Assembly: GCF_001949145.1 (NCBI RefSeq)
Contig: NW_019091418.1
Span: forward strand, 596,173-660,172
Origin: Acanthaster planci
Taxonomy: Eukaryota; Echinodermata; Asteroidea; Valvatida; Acanthasteridae
Reading direction: 5' to 3'
Length of the DNA stretch: 64,000 nt
The notes below the pieces were generated by a model that saw nothing but the letters and a program-made list of their open reading frames with translations, ran no database searches and was not told the origin of the DNA. Of this stretch, positions 36,401 through 51,400 are shown piece after piece; position 1 is the first letter of the stretch; each line of letters begins with the position of its first letter. Position numbers and translations under genes: made by a program.

Positions 36401-39400
36401 TATATCTAAATGTCACTAGCACCACTTGCAAGGACTTAGTAATATGCATTAGATTTGCACAATATCTCTTGTGCACTGCATGCCACAGATGTCCCCACAA
36501 GCGGTGGTATATTCACTAAATAAAAGACTGTTGTCTCAAAAACGTCGCATGGTCTACGCACCGTGTCCATTTGCAAATGTGCACTTTCAAGAAAGCAAAC
36601 GTAATTTTTTAAGAGCCTTCAAATTCAAAGCAACTCCCAAATTATGAAATAGAAAATCCCATCAAAATTCAGAAAAGGAATTTAAGTCTTTCACAAAATT
36701 CCCAAAAGTGATCTTGTAGAAATTTTGAAGTTAGTTGCCAGTACTACATGTATGCTTACCTCTGACAGCTGTAGTCCATATCAATTACGATGCCATCACA
36801 CGCCAATTCCTGCACTTCATATGAGTCACGGGAAGTGTTGCGGAATGTATCATGCAGCCTGAAATAAAAACAAAGTTTAAGGTGTGACTTAAAATAACTG
36901 TATTTTACAACGTAGAAGTACATAACGCCCAGGTACATGTACATGACACAATGCTCATGTAGAATTGCACAGGACATACCGAGACACTGTAATGCAGCAT
37001 CAGAAATACAGTCTCAGTCCTCTCTTTAACAGCAAGTCTGCAAATTCTGAGCTTTAGTATTACAACCACATGGAAACTAATGACCCTCCTTAAATTGTTT
37101 TTCTAAAACTGTTAATTCTAAGATGGAGAAATCGTCTTGCACACTTGCACTTGTGATACACATGCTTGTATGCATTGGAAGAAAAAATGACACAAGATAC
37201 TTGGAGAAAGGCTGGTTCATTCTACTACTGGTCAACACGAAAGCCAAGCATGTTTTCCATCACAAAACATTCTGCAGTGAAAATTACTTGAGTTGGAAAG
37301 TGTTCAACTGTTGCAAATTCGCACCACAAATACTGGATGTGAAAATTCTGTGTTCCCGTCAACTTTTGCACAGAGTGGGAACAAACCTCAAAGCTTAAGC
37401 TAGTTACTAAAGGCCAAACACGGAGATGGATTAAAGGACTTGGAACTAAACCTAAATGTGATCTACATGTATTTTAATAGTTTCAGAATAAAAGTGAAGA
37501 GGAAAGTAACATCTGATTGGCTGACCTGAAAAAAAAGGATTACTTAAGGCTATCTGTCAAGTCCTTCACAAATATGGCTCAATGGAAATTTTATTCAGGT
37601 TTAATCACATTTACAATCCAAAGTGGATTTAGACTTAGGATATTTGCTCATGCACAATTGGGTCTATACAGTGAGTACAAGGGGCAAAAAACGAAGACAA
37701 ATTTCATTTGATGAATGATACTTACGTGCCAGTTTCCAAATCCCAAATACAGATTCTTCGGTCCCAGCCTGAACTTAACTAAGGAGACAAGGCAAAACAA
37801 ATTTAAAAGCATTAACTAATTACTTTGTAAGTACGAGTGAAAGCTTTCTGTGGTGGAAGCAAGACGGACTCGGAGGAGAGAAATTTGTGTGTACACCATG
37901 TGGAATCGCTAACTTCTAGAGGTGTGGTAATCCTGATAAGAACAGGTGAGCAGTAACTCAACATGTTTTACACTATTGTCACGTTACATTGCCTACAGAG
38001 AGCTTGATTGCATTACCGCCACTTTGGTCTAGGACCGTTTTTTAAACTTCCAATGTAAATCAGCACACACCATGTAAGTTGTACCAAAACCACTGTCTCT
38101 ACCAATGAGGGTCAGGCAAGTCACGCAGCTGCTGTGGCCAATGAGGACATTCTTACAGATGAAACCAGCCACACGATTGGTCACCGAGTCTTGGGCCTGA
38201 TGAAGAGACAAATATCTGCAACTGGTGAATGGACTCGGTAGTTCTACATATAACAGGCTTGAGCCTTGAGGAATGATTACATCATCAAACACTTTGGAGC
38301 AAATGCAAACCATGTGCCAGCACCACTTGACACACTGTCATTATTTTATTAAAAATAATCCAAGGTCTTAAAAACGATCAAAGTGTTCTATACTTCTATA
38401 CAGGTAGGTATCTCCTACACAATTTCACAAGACATTGATAGACAATGTATTGACATACTCTGCCTTTTTGACGTGAGATATAACAGAATTTAGAAGTCAC
38501 TATACCACCGATCATTCACCTGTTCCTATTGGCTCACGGTCAATAGCCTGTGTATTTGGTGCTTTAAAATGGCACATGAAACTGAAAGTTGGCTTAAACA
38601 CTTTTCAATTAAAGTTTTTCTCAGAATGACACCTTAAATTTTCATGTAAGGAAACCATGTTTTCTGTGATTTCATCTGTTCAAATAAATATGGAAGCATC
38701 CAAATCGAACACAGTGCCATTGGTCTTCAGAGCTCAACTATAACACTTAGACCTGTGAAGTCATTTTATGACTATTCCCAGCGTTTTTGGTTTAATTCTT
38801 CGGTGTGACTCCCAGTTTCATTTTCAGTGTAAATCTGCAGCACAGACAACTCTGAGGCAGTTAGCCTACTTAGAAAACATTTAGGTTTTTACCAGAAAAG
38901 TCTCATGGGTGCACAGAGGCATGAGGTGTTGTCTGAGAATGAACTAGTAATACCAACATTGTAAATATCAAGGTTTGTAGAGTGAGTTGGCCCAACCTGA
39001 CCTGAGCACGTTTCAAACTTTCAATTCTTGAAAGAATGCACATTGTGCACGTATGATTGCATGTCAAGGCTTTTGAATTTTGCAGGTGCAGACTGTGTTG
39101 CCTGCCCGTTTACACCGTATTCCATTCATGTCCGTTGTGGACAGATTTTTAGACTTAAAGATCGGTCTAATCAGAGGCTGTATCCAAGTCAGAACCCTCT
39201 TTGGACAACTGTACATTTGTGTTCCACTGATATTGCAATGAGTTACGTCCAAAAATTGTTTGAAAGCCCATACAAAACGATGCAAAACCACGCGAGAATG
39301 CATGACACAAGAACTTTGCGAGCCTGGCCTCAAACTTTCCCTTCATATTGGAGGTATTGCGGTACCTGACTATCCATCAGGCCTGTTTGGTACAGACCGT

Positions 39401-42400
39401 TTTCACCTAAGAGTTCAGAGTCCTCACGGAGCAGAACAGCATACTTCTTGACCAACTCTGGCATGCCCACCGGCTTCATATCTCGCAGAGCATTGACAGC
39501 CGCATCATCAAAGCCCCACACATCTAGAGAATGAGCACAGTTAGAGAACCATAATTTCTGCAAGGCCGGCATGATTAACTCTTGATTAAATCCTTCTCAA
39601 GGGCATTGTGGAAATACAATTTTAAACGTATAGGAGTCACCTTTGCAAAATATTTTTTTTAAGGTAGTTATGTCTGGATCTCCTGAGTGCCTTAATCCTC
39701 CATTATTCCCACCAAAAAACCAGCATTATTCATGCATAAGCTCATCATGAACAAAGAAGAAACTTCATCTTTGCACAAAATGAAAGAGCATGCATTTGGT
39801 TTAAGCAAGACCATTCTTCTGCGGTTTTCCTCCCACACCTAAGGCTGGGCATTCCAAATTCCTTTCGAACAGGTTTTTTTAGTCTTCCTATCCAGTTGTT
39901 TTAAAAGTGATCTTTGGTGTCACGACCAGAAATAGGATGATATAATAAACAAGGGAACAAAAGACAATTCAGGTTTGCATTCCTACAATCAGGCACGTAG
40001 GAAAGAGCCCAAAAGAGCCCAAACAAGTGGGACACATATCGGTCAAGAATTGAGGATGCCTTTGCCTCTCCCTCGCTTTTCGCACAGTCTACAGCAATAA
40101 AGAGATTAAGCTGAGTGGTACTATCCAGAGTTCAATAAAGTCTTGTTGGTCAAGCTCTGCCAGACTAAGAAATGGTTACTTACAGATGTTGCCATCTTCT
40201 GACCCCAGCAGGAGGAGATCCAGATCCTCGGCAAATGTGGCTTTCAGAAGTGCTGGGTGGTAGTGTTTCTGATGTTCTGCAGGCTGCAGAAATATGATAG
40301 GAGAACTTTTTGAACAAACCCACATGAGTCACATGATGATGAATGCCATAGTTGAGTTGTACGCATACGACAATCTTTAGCCAGGTAACGTCAGATTTTC
40401 TTACCTGAAACATTTGCTGGGGACAGGTTTCTTCACCGTAAATTCAGAAACTAGAAAACTGTCAAGTGTAGATTGGTCATTTTATGCCGCACCAACTGCG
40501 TCAACCCCAAGATTGACTTCAACCCGGGTTGAACTCAACCCTTCTCTGGACCAGGGTCAAGATTTATCAACCCCGGTTGGTGCTGAAGTCCAATTTAAAC
40601 TCACCCTTATAAGCTCGGCTCACATGAAACAAGTATAAAACAATGCAGGGTTGAAAGGTCACAGTTTTTAACCCCAAGACTTCCACCGACGTGTAACTGA
40701 TGTAAAAGTGTGGTCCTGGAGCACAATCGCCAAATCCGGGTCATGGACATGAGTTGATTACAGTCCTTCACTGCCCATTTCGGTTATTTGGCATGAATCC
40801 ACATGACATTGTTGAAAAGGCACATTTCTTCATGGTAAATTTATTGATTACTCCCGGCCATGGATAATTGCTCATCTGCAGACGGACCTCCCGAATACCT
40901 TGTTCACTCACTCAGAACACCCCGTACTTCACAGATTTTGTGCAAGATAAATTACAAGATCTTCAATACGGGCGATTCACAATAGTGCGCATCATAGAGT
41001 TTGCAACACGTTGGCCAATCACAATGCGCGAAATTTGTCGACCCGATGCCCGTTGGGAAAGGGTCGACAAATTCCGCACATTGTGATTGGCCAACGCATT
41101 GCAAACTCTCGAGGGTGCACTATTGTGAATCGCCCGTATTGGACCATGGAAGAGGCTGCCGTGTTTTCCTCAATTTTTGTCAAGTAGTTAACTCAAACAT
41201 AAAACAATTAAGTTGAATGAAAACTCTGGTAAATTTTTATAGCCCTAAATCAGCCCTAGATCTTGTTAATGCTCGCAGCAAAAAACCAATACCTCTCTTT
41301 TAATAATCAGGCACAGATTTCCGAGTGAAATATTCTTTGGGACACACTTGACAAAAACCCAATTTTACTTAACCAATCCCGATTTAAATGTTTGTTTTTC
41401 AGATACACAGGCCACACTTTACTGTTTAATATTTATTGTGAGGTCCCAAAATGCTGTGGGGACTCGCTACACTTCCCTACAATCCCGTCCAAATTTTGGA
41501 GAATTTATAAAGGAAACATCCTTCAAACAACTTTTCTGACAGTGAAGGCTTACGGGGTCCCAGAGCAAATTATTACCTGTGCCTCGGGCTTGTTGAATAT
41601 GTAATGGCTACCCAGCTGTGGCTTGACTACTCGTACGACTGAGCTGACTTGCACCTGTTGGTGTGGGTCTTTCTTGAGATTCATCACCTGGGTTAACTTG
41701 TTCTTGGCCTCAGCTAAAAGGAAAGTCTCTTTGCTGTGAGACAGTCAAAAAGAGGACACTGAGGGCCCGTTTGTTTGATCTGGATCTCGATCAGTGATCC
41801 CAAAGCTGGTTCGCATCATCCGTTAGGAGGCTTCCGCTGTCTGAAACCATCACTAATCATGATCCATGAAACAAACAGCCTCTCAATCGGTCTAGTCAAG
41901 TTACTGGATCACATGGTCGAAGAAAATCAACATCAACCACGAATATCAATTTTTAGACGAAGAAAAAATTTCTGCAAATCTTTCTTTTCAATTTTAGATA
42001 CTACAATCTATTCTAGGGTTAATACGGTGACAAATGCCCAACGATTACCTCACCTGTACATGAAATGATTGGACTGCAGCCTCTCCCATTTGTTGGCTTG
42101 ACCGTCACTCCCACCGTCAAAAATCAGAATAGGCACCTTGTGGGCTGCAATTGGAGAGCAAGCATTTCTGGTGAGCTCAACCAACGGAAGCTGGGAACCA
42201 GTGATGCAACCGAGTCCAGCCCACGTTCCTGGAAGTCCCTGCAAGTTCACTGCACGGCATGTTATCTCTAGCCAAGTCGGAGGCTATTCCAATGGACGGT
42301 AACCCAAAACTCCCGTTCCATTGTTCACCTTGTTACTTATGGCCGGTCTTATGAATGGACTTTGATGGACTTGCAAAGGGATTTATATGAAAAGCCTTAA

Positions 42401-45400
42401 GATGGACCTGATTTAAAGACCAGTCTAGAATAAAACCTGCAACAGAAATGCAAGACTATACGCAGTTAATATGGTTCTGTATGAGCTTTCGCGTCATTAT
42501 GTTCTCTTACTTACTGTATGTCAGACACTCTACAGCATGCTTGCATTTTAGAGCAGTGATGCAACCTGATGGGTTGTATTTCCACATCATGAGATGACGA
42601 CGACTTGTACTAGCTGCAATGGAGATGAATATATTAAAAAATCTGTACATAGAGGCATACGTGTATGTATGGACAAATACAAAATTACGAATCTGGTCAA
42701 CTGGACTGACATGGGAATGCAGACACAACTGGTGTCCAGACCCATTTATGTTGGTCTTTAGCTGTGAATGAATGATGGGATTATTGTGTGGTGGAGAGGC
42801 AGTGTGAATACCTCTTTTGTCAAGTCGTCCAGGAACACTTAGAATGACCTGAAGTCTAGTCGCCCGATTCATTAATTCTGTATTCCTAGAAAAATTACCT
42901 GGATGAGTCAGAACATATACGTGCCTATACCTGTGACTGACTTGAGCTCTGTACACGAAGCATTGTATGAAGGCACCACAAGGTCTAGTCACAATGAACC
43001 AAATAAAAGCACTTGATAAGAGTGGGCTTCCTCTCTTTGTCAAAGGGTGTTGCCTCACCTCATCAAGGCTGAAAGAGGGGTCTGACATTTTGGTGCATAA
43101 ATGTGAGTTGCTCTTTGAAAATGAGCCATTTAAAAGAAAAATTGTGTGCTATGCACCAAGTTGAACTGCCACGTGGCTCTCTCTTTTTAGCCAATCAGGG
43201 GGCTGCTTCTGGTCACAGTGGATTGACCAATTTAGAGACCAGCATGTAGAACCAGGATACTGGTTCACAACACTTTGCTTTTTGTGGTGTAACTTTTATC
43301 AAGGATAAGTTTGATCAAAGACCATAAATGACCATACCGGTAGTTTGAATAACTCTGATTGAACGCACACTAGTCAACGATGGTTGGACTAGTCTAGTCA
43401 ACTATTTTTGATCAGCCTACCGAGGCTGGTCCCATCATTTGTTGCCATAAATCATTTCTAATAGCATAGTGCAGGGGGGAGGAAATGCCGGCAAAATAGT
43501 ACACGTACATCATTTCCACTTTTTGCTATTGGGCCCTTCCTAAGGCTCCCTATTCTCCCCTTCGGCCTAATGACCTGACAACGGTTGACTAAGGCCGTTC
43601 CCACTTCAACTTCTTTGCACATGCACTAGCTACCAGTACATGCCGAATCAACAACCAGGGGCCAGTTTCACAGAGCTGCTTAAGCACAAAGTTTGCTTAA
43701 GCGTGAAAAAGCCTTGCTTGACAAATCAGGCTACCAGCCAAAACTCCATGTATCGTGTATTGGAATGGTATTCACCTGTCTTTTGGTTAGCATGATAATC
43801 CCATCACGTAGATTTTGAGCAGCCGTTGTTTTTTAAGCAAGGTCTTTTGCTCTTAATCAAATTTTGTGCTTGAGCGGTTCTATGAAATTGGCCCCAGTTT
43901 ACTAGTGGTCCTTGGTCATACTTGCCTCTTGAATTCTTCATTAAGGCTGATAGGTCATCACCCAGATAATTACAAATTATAATTTGAAAGACTCTCACTT
44001 CCTCTTGCAGTATGTAAAGTAACCAATGGACACTCACATGACATTGGCCAGTCACATTTAAATTTTTCAAAGCTGACTTCATGATTTCAGAGCAAGCATT
44101 TCTCGACCAATGATCAAAAGTTCTGGATTTTACCCAGCAACGAGCCACCAGTCTCAGTTGATGAGTCCGGTGTCACTAATTTGGATTCAAGATATATTAT
44201 TTATTTTTCCTTGGACGCTGCTTGATCTTGATATCTGGCTCCAGATTCACTGAAACTTTCCATGCTACCAAATGTCTCTGCCACCAAACAATTTGCAACT
44301 CATGACATTTATACGCATCCTTGAGCCAAAAATGGCAGCTGTACATTTTTCCACTTAATCGTGTAACACATCCAGGTATATCTGAAATCACATAGCACCA
44401 ACATAGCTACATGTACATGTATTCAACTTGTGAATGTGAAACAGCATGGTACATGTACATGTAAGTGTCACGGTCAGAGACTCACCAANNNNNNNNNNNN
44501 NNNNNNNNNNNNNNNNNNNNNNNNNNNNNNNNNNNNNNNNNNNNNNNNNNNNNNNNNNNNNNNNNNNNNNNNNNNNNNNNNNNNNNNNNNNNNNNNNNNN
44601 NNNNNNNNNNNNNNNNNNNNNNNNNNNNNNNNNNNNNNNNNNNNNNNNNNNNNNNNNNNNNNNNNNNNNNNNNNNNNNNNNNNNNNNNNNNNNNNNNNNN
44701 NNNNNNNNNNNNNNNNNNNNNNNNNNNNNNNNNNNNNNNNNNNNNNNNNNNNNNNNNNNNNNNNNNNNNNNNNNNNNNNNNNNNNNNNNNNNNNNNNNNN
44801 NNNNNNNNNNNNNNNNNNNNNNNNNNNNNNNNNNNNNNNNNNNNNNNNNNNNNNNNNNNNNNNNNNNNNNNNNNNNNNNNNNNNNNNNNNNNNNNNNNNN
44901 NNNNNNNNNNNNNNNNNNNNNNNNNNNNNNNNNNNNNNNNNNNNNNNNNNNNNNNNNNNNNNNNNNNNNNNNNNNNNNNNNNNNNNNNNNNNNNNNNNNN
45001 NNNNNNNNNNNNNNNNNNNNNNNNNNNNNNNNNNNNNNNNNNNNNNNNNNNNNNNNNNNNNNNNNNNNNNNNNNNNNNNNNNNNNNNNNNNNNNNNNNNN
45101 NNNNNNNNNNNNNNNNNNNNNNNNNNNNNNNNNNNNNNNNNNNNNNNNNNNNNNNNNNNNNNNNNNNNNNNNNNNNNNNNNNNNNNNNNNNNNNNNNNNN
45201 NNNNNNNNNNNNNNNNNNNNNNNNNNNNNNNNNNNNNNNNNNNNNNNNNNNNNNNNNNNNNNNNNNNNNNNNNNNNNNNNNNNNNNNNNNNNNNNNNNNN
45301 NNNNNNNNNNNNNNNNNNNNNNNNNNNNNNNNNNNNNNNNNNNNNNNNNNNNNNNNNNNNNNNNNNNNNNNNNNNNNNNNNNNNNNNNNNNNNNNNNNNN

Positions 45401-48400
45401 NNNNNNNNNNNNNNNNNNNNNNNNNNNNNNNNNNNNNNNNNNNNNNNNNNNNNNNNNNNNNNNNNNNNNNNNNNNNNNNTGACTTCACCCATTTCAGGAA
45501 TGTATTTCAGGATGTGCAGGTGGTATTTCTGATTGTCTTCTTCCTCTTGAAAAGTTCCAATAAAATCGGTGACCTGAAAGGCATGCAAAACCACAAAAGG
45601 GAAAACACAACGTTAGAACAAGAAACCAGTTTTAATGATGGCTAAAAGTTTTATTTTTAAAGGATAAAAAAATGAAAGAGTGCAGATTATTTTCGCAGAG
45701 ATGAGTGCGTTTGCATGGTATATTACATTTCACCATGAACCCCAAAATGTCTAAAATGTTTTCTTTGGGATGATTGCATGAATTTAGTCCCCATTCACAG
45801 CCTCTTTATGAATATATAACTGATCATTAATGCTGCTGGCTAAAGTTCTCCTTGAATTCCATACAGAAACAACACAATGAAATATACTTACATGTATATC
45901 AACCCATCACACATCTAAATCATCCTCGAAACCTCCCTTTATGAAACGTAAGGAACACTCACATTTTCACCGGATTTAGGATCGTACAGTGTGGCAGTGG
46001 GCAGGCCACTAGCTATCCACAATGTCTTATTCTTAGGCACATAGCACAAGTCTGTTATAGTGGACAGGAAGCCATCAAGCCGATGGGTCAGTTTGCCATC
46101 CTGAGACCAAATCTTGACAACCTTGTCAAATGAGCCCGTCACTAACCTGAAGGGGAAAAGTAAAAGGAAGGTTTTGAATGAGCAATACACAACAGAAGAC
46201 CAATCAGGCTTCAGCCTTGCAATGATTAATTTGCATATGTACACAAACAGAATAGGGCAGGAGTTTCACTGAGCCATTGGAGGTGTAATTGCCTTGATGC
46301 CCCGGTCTTTGCCTCAATGTCCGATGAAATGTCCCCATTGACATGTTAATTTTCTAATAGGAGTGCCCTTTGCAAATGAGAAATTACTTTGCCCCTTTAA
46401 GAAAAAAGATTCTGCCATGAACTGATACTGCATATGCAGCACGTAGGCAAACACATGCACAGAACAGAGATGATAAGAAACTAGAACGACGTATATGTTA
46501 TTTCAAATAAATGTCATGCGATACCCGGACATGTAGACCAAAAGTTTCAACAGGCAAAATGACCATTTACGCCATTTCTATTCCGCATCAACTAAAATAC
46601 CGGTAGAAAGAAGCAAAGTAACCATATGCTTAAATAAAAATAGAATGGAATACTAAATTGTGAAAGATGCTCTAAAAAAATGGGTTTCAGTAACGATATG
46701 CTTAAATACAAATAGAATGGAATACTAAATTGTGAAAGATGCTCTAAAAAAATGGGTTTCAGTCCTTTTGAACCCTACAGTACGTAGACCAACTTTGAAA
46801 GATCAAGTAATAAAAACCCCTCCAAAACAGCTGCGTACATGGCACTAATTCCCCTAATGACTACTATTTGAAGTCTCGTACACAAAAATTATATCCAAAT
46901 GCTTTAAATTAATCCTGTTACAATGTACATGAATTCAAGTCAATCCTTTCAAAGTACCTTTCTAAAAACAAAAAGTTATTAACACTTATTCAGCACAGAC
47001 GTATTTCTGGCCGTGTCCAAAACAGGCTTCCAGAGCTACTGCTAGGTCTATTGTCTGCGCGTCTCCACGTACTTTCAATGGAGTGAAGACCTAGCTCTAG
47101 CTCCACACAACAGATATGGAGGCAGCCTCAGTGTCATGCAAAGGGGAAAAGGATCGGACAGTCAGGGAGAACCACTACTCCAATGGCGAGAAGATCCACA
47201 TAGATATTATTTTGTGATATTAGTACATGTGTGTCTTTATCTGACTCCCATTTCCAAAACCTTTCTCTGTACTTGAACGACTGAACACATTCATGAAATA
47301 TGTTACGTTCTCACTTTTGAAAAACCTTAATGTGATTTTCAGTGTACATTCATGAACACAGCAGAGATTTTGCAAGAGTACATTGTGTAGATTAAATAAT
47401 CCACCGACTAAAATGAAGCCCAAAATCTTACCAGGTGTTATTCTCAGTATCTTTGATCAGCACAAGACAGGATATGCCAGCATCATGAGCCTTGGGATTG
47501 CTGCGGTAAAAGATCAGGAGTTACTTCAAATTAATACCACGGTGTACTACAACATGTTGTAGATTCTGGATCTAATTTGTGGCACTTCAGGCTGACATTA
47601 CGTGCATCTGGTAAAAATGTAAGTTACAGTTAAGCACTTCACAGGTTAGCCTATGTTGTATCCTCCTGCATAAAGCACAAGAAGGACCTAATATCATGAA
47701 GCATGTAAACGGGAAAAGATGGACTCAGAAAATAAATGCAGGCAAGCCAAAATGAAAGGAAATTCAGCCACCTGTGAAAGACAGATTAAGCTGTTTTTCC
47801 CCCTTGCAAGGGTTGTTTCACAGATTAACAAAATCTGTGAGTGCTTCATCTGTCATAAATGAAATAAATCTCCAGTATAGTACAAATCTAACACAATACA
47901 CAGCTGGCCAGGGAAGGAATTCAAACAATCAAATCTATAGATACAATATTAAGAAGTGTACATACCACATGTGCATACAGTGTATATGTAACAACTCCAC
48001 TAAGGACACAAAGTGCTTTTATACAAGTGCATCACAGCAAGGTTAAATTTGACAGAACCCAAGGAAGGCCAGAAGCCATACCCGTATATTTTGAGATCAT
48101 CATTGGCATGATTGGAACAAACTCACAGCAATTCACCCTCTTAAAAGCAGGTTTATTTTATCAAGCAAAGGCTTTAGTATTGTATGAATACTCTCCGCTG
48201 GGTGTTTTCTACGAGGGTTTTTAGAGGACTGGGGTCTGATGCTTAATCTTCTTTTTTTTCATTATTTAGAGTTTTTCCAACCTGCTGAAATTGTCTTACT
48301 CCACTTTTTTAGAAATGACTCCTGCTCATGTGCAACGGAGAGGCATCGTGGATTAATAATGGAATGTACGTGTTAGTAAAGAAACCTGCCAGTATGTATA

Positions 48401-51400
48401 TGGTACACAAACCTGAAAGAAAATTAAAAATTCTGAAAAAAGTTTCTTCAAAGTTTTTTTTTGAACCGTTTCATCAAGTTGTTTCAATTTTGCTGGTAGG
48501 ATGTGTGCTTTTAAATTTGGAGAACACTAACTCTGTACTATGTATAATTTGCACTGAATTTCTATGCCGTCCGAATGCCAACCTCTGGATCTGTTACTGC
48601 ATGTGCCCACTCAAAAATGACGTGTAATTATTTAACTTACTGTCTGACATGTCTGAGCTACATGTGGGAACAAAGAAAATCCATGAAAGATGCAGAATAC
48701 AGCAATGACACGGGAGGAAAATACATCAAAATGAATATGGCATGCATTACAAAGATCCACAGACAAATTTACATGAAAATGCCCTCCAATTAGTTTCCAG
48801 GAAAATGACAGTGTTGAAGTCGAGAAAACTTAAGACCTTCACAAGACTTCACAGGACCTGTAGTCCGAATTCAAGACACAGGCTATTCATCTGAACTGTA
48901 ACAAAAGCATTCCTTTGTCACTGTTCAACCTGTTACCCATGTCTGGTCTTGTGTCTGGTCTTGTGATGGTCTCGACCACAACACGGGAGCATTATAAAAA
49001 ACTGTAGTATTTGAATTAACAATATTACAATCTAACACACAAGAACTTGAATTCTAAAGGAAGTCTGGCCAAATGGCTGGCCAAGTACAAGGCCATTCTG
49101 CAGCAGCTACACACACGCGATAGTCTGTCCCATCGCGCAGCCATACGCTGACTCACACGCACACTTTGTTCCCGAAAGACCTTGGCTTTATGAAATACCC
49201 AACCGGCTGATCAACTCTTCTGTCAAAGTTCTTTTGAAGAGCCGCGCATTTACACGTGCAAGTTCAGTCTACTGTAGGCGCATGTACATGTCCACCTGTG
49301 GGTGACATGTAAGGATTTGCGAATAACTTCAACTGAGAGAGTGCAGAGAACATTGCCCATCATGCCTGTGTAATGTACTCTTAGATCAACGCAGGAAACG
49401 AAAGATGTACTTGCACTGATGTTTGTGTGGATATACTGCAAATTGTGAACATGAACCTCAAATCATGGTGTCTTTGCATGAGAAGTGCACACAAGCCGTA
49501 TTAGAGCACCTGCCAGAAGTGGTATATAATTTTCGTCACTACTTTGAGGCTCCATTTTTCACCACAACAGACCCATTCATCGAAAATCGTCGCAGCACAG
49601 GATCAAGTCTTTGTTTTTAAATCTGCCCAAGTCAAAGTCACTGGAGGTGGACGGCGGATTTGAAAGCAGAAAGTCTTCAACATACAGAATTTGCTCCACA
49701 TCAGGTACTGAACAACTGTAACTTACTTGGTATGATGAAGCTTCTGGGGCAGATTTGGTAAAAAGCCAAGATTAAAACGTTCCTCACCTTCACATACATG
49801 AACACAATCTCATTGATAATGGTCCTACCTACTGCTACCTGTCATGTCTTTGTTTATAGCAACATGACGCTGGTAATTGGACATGAATTCAAGTCAACCG
49901 TAGTAGTTTCCTTTTTTTCAGGGGTGAGATTGACCAATGGTAAAAATAGCTGAAAACAGCTGAAAAAAGGCATAAAGAAGCTGAACTTTGAAAATCTCCT
50001 GTACTTTTGTACACAGCTGGTGAGGAAAAAAAGCTGAAATCTAAAACAAAAAAGCTGAAATCAGCTAAAAAGCTGAGAAATCTCAGGCCTGTTTTTTTCT
50101 CAAATATTATGTACATGTTGTAATTAGCTCTCTGGAAGACATTGATGTACAACACTTCGGAATACATCATGCGCAAATGACATGAACTCCCTTTAGTTTG
50201 GACTCACCAGAAGACTGGAGTAAGGCCCTTGTTTCCTGGATACGATGAAGAATCATAGATGATCAACTTGGAATCAAACCTACAAGAATCCAAACAGGTC
50301 AAGCTGCTTTAGAAATTAAAGTATATTTAAAGGCTGGTGTTCGTTATTTACTTTTCACCCTAAAGAGTTTTCAAACTTCTTCTTCTCTGACTTGGAGGAG
50401 GGGGACATGTATGCACGTATACTTCTTTACATATTTGCTGAGGGCTATCCGTGGCAGAAATTAAGAGGAACAATCTAGGAAATCACTGTCAAATATCGAG
50501 CGTGAAGGAAGTCTCATTTGGGGGGATACGGGGGAATTTTCCCACAGTTTTCTTAGCAGCAGGAGAACAAAGGAACTTCCACTCCACACTACACATGTGG
50601 AACATGCATGGGTGACACTTAAGATTTTTTCAACACATACGTTTGTATCTTGTAAGTCATTTCTACACAAATTTTATGGAAACTGCACAAAATGTCTTTG
50701 CAAATTCTCATTTTCCCAAGACAAATCAGGCCAAACTGTAGAATTTGAACTTTACACTAAGGTCACAGAGATTTCATCTTCTACGGCCAGATTTGTGAGT
50801 TTGACTGTCTTTTCAGCATTCAAGGTTCCTGTTCTTACCCTGCTGAATACACTCGTGACTCCAGACACACAATGCACTTGACGATGTCTGTATGCTCCTT
50901 GGAGATGTAGGGACTGTCCACCTGCACTATACTACTTTTCTCTCGTTCTGAAAGATGGACGATCAATACTGTGATGAGGGAATGTTCCTGAAGGTTAAAC
51001 CTCAGGTTGAGGTCATCTACGAATCTTAAACATTTATTGGGTTTTCCCCTTTTTTCTCTGATAACTTGCCCGAACACAAAAGTCATCAAGAAAGGAGGGT
51101 GCCACCTTTACCAACTTAAATTTGAAGTAATGTACATGTAGGTCAATGTCTACATGTATACATGTGCATGCCTGAAACCCTTTGAAAATGTAGCATGGAA
51201 ATGTGGAGAATCTCGGGTAAAAGATCATCTTATTGAACAATGTCCAGTCTACACGGTCTATGAACTATTAAGAGGTGGTTAGGACGAAAAAAGAAAGCTA
51301 ATACCTGGCTCTGCTCTGCAACGTTTCATACTGAGCTACCACCCCCCCCCAAAAAAACACATTAAAAATTCAGAAGGGGCATACAGATGTCCAGATGGCT

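Noticed and set aside
39028-39369. 113-codon plus-strand frame
   Set aside because: Its 3' end is antisense to the WD40 exon at 39366-39523, and it shows no domain.
42507-43088. 193-codon minus-strand frame
   Set aside because: Only its last part (42515-42613) is real, as a WD40-gene exon; the rest is intron read through.
44388-45645. Long open frames of 350-399 codons on both strands
   Set aside because: They consist of unknown bases in the assembly gap.
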